A DNA stretch of 64,000 bases, taken from NCBI RefSeq assembly GCF_002288925.2, contig NW_022098044.1, positions 15,275,570-15,339,569 of the forward strand, in the 5' to 3' direction. Origin of the DNA: Delphinapterus leucas. Its lineage: Eukaryota > Chordata > Mammalia > Artiodactyla > Monodontidae. The notes under the pieces are model-generated. The model saw nothing but the letters and a program-made list of their open reading frames with translations. It was not told the DNA's origin and did not search any database. Below, piece by piece: positions 61,372-64,000 of the stretch (positions are counted from its first letter, which is position 1; each line of letters starts with the position of its first letter). The position numbers and the translations under genes are program-made.

Positions 61372-62690
61372 AATACCCTACATCCCTGTGTACATAGATA
61401 GATGAGGTTTTGAATTATTGACCTCAACCCTAAAGGCCGCAGCTATATCCATCACTTTTCTAGCATTTCTGTTCTTTCTCATCAGTCAATTGCCCCTGTG
61501 TGTGGGTAGGTCTTCAGCCTGCCCCAAAACGTTGCTCAGATGCATGCTGGCAGTGTATACAAACCCCTCCAGGGACTAATTTTGCAAGAAACATCTCAAG
61601 GCAACAAGGAGTGAGGTATCTAGTGGAAGCATGTTCTAGCAGGGAAAGGAGAAGATAAAAAAGCAGTCAGATTCTCAGGGGGAAATTCTATGATTCCTGT
61701 TATGAAGGTACCTTTTTAAATGAAAAATTCAAGGTGCAGAACAAGTGTACTTTTGCCTCTTCTCATGTATAAAACACACACACATTTTTTAGGTAATAGA
61801 ACAGTTAGCTAAAAACTAATAAAAATCATTATTCATGATGGAAGTAGGAAAAATGGACAGGACTATTCTTTGTTTTATGGTTTTGACTTTGGAACCATGG
61901 AAATGTTCTATGTTACTATAAGTAAAAAAGGAAAAATAGTCACAATATCTGGAATTATAAAGCAAAATTAAACACATAAACATAATTATGTATGAAGTTG
62001 ACAGTGTAACAACATGGAGAAAAATTAGTACCAATGACTTCTAAACACAGTAACTTGAGTAATTAGACTATATGTCTCTAATAAAATAATCCTAAGAACA
62101 TAAGAAACCACTAAGAAATCTTAAACTACTTTCAGCAATAATGTTGGTATTAGAATTTGGGAAATATTAGATACCTATTCCAGAATAAAATTAAATAGAT
62201 ATTTAATACAGTTAGGGGGAAACAGTCTGAGCAAAACAAATGAACAAAAAACAAAAACAAAAAAAGACATATAAAATCAAAAAAGTTAGGTAAAATGTTA
62301 TAATCTTTCATTTGAATTGGTAGCATCAAGTGAACTTAGATTTTTTTTCTTTCTATAAAAACATGTATTTCCTAGCTTTGTTTGTGAAAAAAAGATCTAG
62401 AAGTAGAAACAGCCCAATAGCAATTACAACATTAGCATCTAAATAGTTGCTCTAAATACTATTTCTCACAAAAAGGAATCAGGGTCCCTCAGAAAAATGG
62501 CTCATTTCCTTTCTGGGGCAGAAATTCGACAAGGAGAGCCAGGAACACCTTGTTGTGCAAGAGAAACTACTGAAATTATAGTAGAAAGCCACTGGAGCCA
62601 ATTTGAATGGGGTCCCAATGGCCAAAGATGTCACAAATTAAGCATCAAAAACAATAATGAGCTTGAAGGATTAAAATATATCAATTATCA
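61372..62690. other. A-rich intergenic (copy 2)
   Basis: Second copy of 36711-38029; the 67-codon frame recurs at 62497-62700. Confidence 0.3.
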
Positions 62691-64000
62691 AGATGACTGA
62701 GTAGAAGGAGGTGCTCTCACTCCCTCTTGCGAGAGCACCAGAATCACAACTAACTGCTGAACAATCATCAAAAGGAAAACACTGGAACTCACCCAAAAAG
62801 ATACCCCACATCCAAAGACAAAGGAGAAGCCACACTGAGATTGTAGGAGGGGTGCAATCACAGTAAAATCAAATCCCATAACTCCTGGGTGGGTGACTCA
62901 CAAATTGGAGAACACTTATACCACAGAAGTCCACCCACTGGAGTGAAGGTTCTGAGCCTCACGTCAGGCTTCCCAATTTGGGGGTCCGGCAACAGGAGAA
63001 GGAATTCCTAGAGAATCAGACTTTGAAGGCTAGTGGGATTTGATTGCAGGACAGGATGGGGGGAAATAGAGACTGCACTTGTGGAGGGCACACACAAAGC
63101 TGTGTGTGCATCAGGACCCAGGGGAAGGAGCAGTGACCCCATAGGAGACTGAACCAGACCTACCTGCTAGTGTTGGAGGGTCTCCTGCAGAGGCAGGGGG
63201 TGGCTGTGGCTTAGTGTGAGGACAATGACACTGGCAGGAGAAGTTCTGGGAAGTACTCCTTGGTGTGAGCCCTCCCAGAGTCTGCCATTAGCCCCACCAA
63301 AGAGCCTGTGTAGGCTTCAGTGTTGGGTCGCCTCAAGCCAAACAACCAACAGGGAGGGAACCCAGCCCCACCTCTCAGCAGACAAGCTGATTGAAGTTTT
63401 ACTGAGCTCTGCCCAACAGAGTAACACACAGCACTACCCACCACCAGGCCCTCCTATCAGGATGGTTGCACAAGCCTCATAGATAGCATCATCCACCAAC
63501 AGAAGCAAGAAGAGCTACAATCCTGCAGCTTGTGGAACAAAAACCACATTCACAGAAACATAGACAAGATGAAAAGGCAGAGGGCTATGTACCAGATGAA
63601 GGAACAAGATAAAACCCTAGAAAAACAAGTAAATGAAGTGGAGATAGGTAACCTTCCAGTAAAAGGATTCAGAATAATGATAGTGAAGATGATCCAGGAT
63701 CTTGGAAAAAGAATGAAGGCAAAGATCGAGAAGATGCAAGAAATGTTTAACAAAGACCAAGAAGAAATAGAGAACAAACACCTAGAAGAATTACAGAACA
63801 AGCAAACGGAGATGAACAATACAATAACTAAAATGAAAACTACATTGAAAGGAATCAATAGCAGAATAACTGAGAAAGAAGAAAGGATAAGTTATCTGGA
63901 AGACAGAATGATGGAATTCACTGTCATGGAACAGAATAAAGAAAAAAGAATGAAAAGAAATGAAGACAGCCTAAGAGACCTCAGGGACAACATTAAACGC
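62691..64000 (+). mobile_element. L1 LINE 5' portion (copy 2, cut by window end)
   Basis: Second copy of 38030-39339: 5' UTR and ORF1 from the ATG at 63569 to the window edge. If the duplication is genuine, this L1 should continue past 64892 into the rest of ORF2, unlike the first copy. Confidence 0.9.

Larger units (their letters stand above)
40232..64000 (+). repeat. Tandem duplication unit, copy 2 (incomplete, 23,769 bp visible)
   Basis: Direct repeat of 15571-39339 at a constant offset of 24,661 bp, in the same orientation. The expected end of a full second unit is near 64892, beyond the window. No substitution or length difference was seen in the stretches compared. Confidence 0.97.

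Noticed and set aside
15571..64000. CRISPR array, phage or plasmid explanation for the large repeat
   Set aside because: The repeat is one 24.66-kb unit containing mammalian SINEs and LINEs; there are no short regularly spaced repeats and no prokaryotic genes.
40232..64000. Two different haplotypes joined end to end
   Set aside because: Not excluded, but two haplotypes would normally differ at SINE CpGs and microsatellites; none of the compared stretches differ. A same-haplotype assembly duplication or a very recent real duplication fits better.

Overview
The window is mammalian nuclear DNA, almost certainly from a cetacean. The main evidence is the tRNA-derived SINEs at 8853-9062, 10916-11038, 24939-25151 and 25872-25988. 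They begin with the 'ttccctgg' head and carry the long GC-rich body or the short A-tailed form known as CHR-2 and CHR-1 in whales, hippos and ruminants; the long GC-rich form is typical of whales and dolphins. They sit among artiodactyl-type L1 3' ends, old L1M, L2, MIR, MER5A and MLT1 fragments. There is no prokaryotic gene organisation and no convincing intact cellular gene.

Layout. Positions 1-15569 are single-copy in the window: nested old repeats (L2 split by an L1, a long decayed L1M with a younger L1 inside it, MIR split from its flank by a SINE, an MLT1 LTR and inverted L1 tails) separated by unremarkable intergenic sequence. At 15336-15774 lies a pyrimidine-rich (TTC/TCC)n tract of about 440 bp.

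The dominant structure is a direct tandem duplication with a period of 24,661 bp. The sequence from about 15571 to 40231 starts again at about 40232 and runs to the window end at 64000, about 23.8 kb of the second copy. Every stretch I compared, including homopolymers, matched with no substitution or indel, and the offset stays constant from end to end. The junction near 40231 joins the L1 ORF2 endonuclease region to the middle of the polypyrimidine tract, with about 3 bp of apparent shared sequence. This is either a very recent microhomology-type tandem duplication or an assembly duplication.

Inside the unit, in order: the polypyrimidine tract, an L1M piece, unannotated sequence, an L2 split by two L1 pieces, MIR, two young L1 tails with target-site duplications, L2, MER5A, a CHR-2 SINE, a CHR-1 SINE, a decayed ERVL-like retroviral pol region on the minus strand, a long L1M piece, a young minus-strand L1, MIR, and finally the 5' part of an L1 (5' UTR, broken ORF1, start of ORF2) that is cut off by the duplication junction. 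There is no operon-like cooperation between genes here. The biology in view is transposon history and structural variation.
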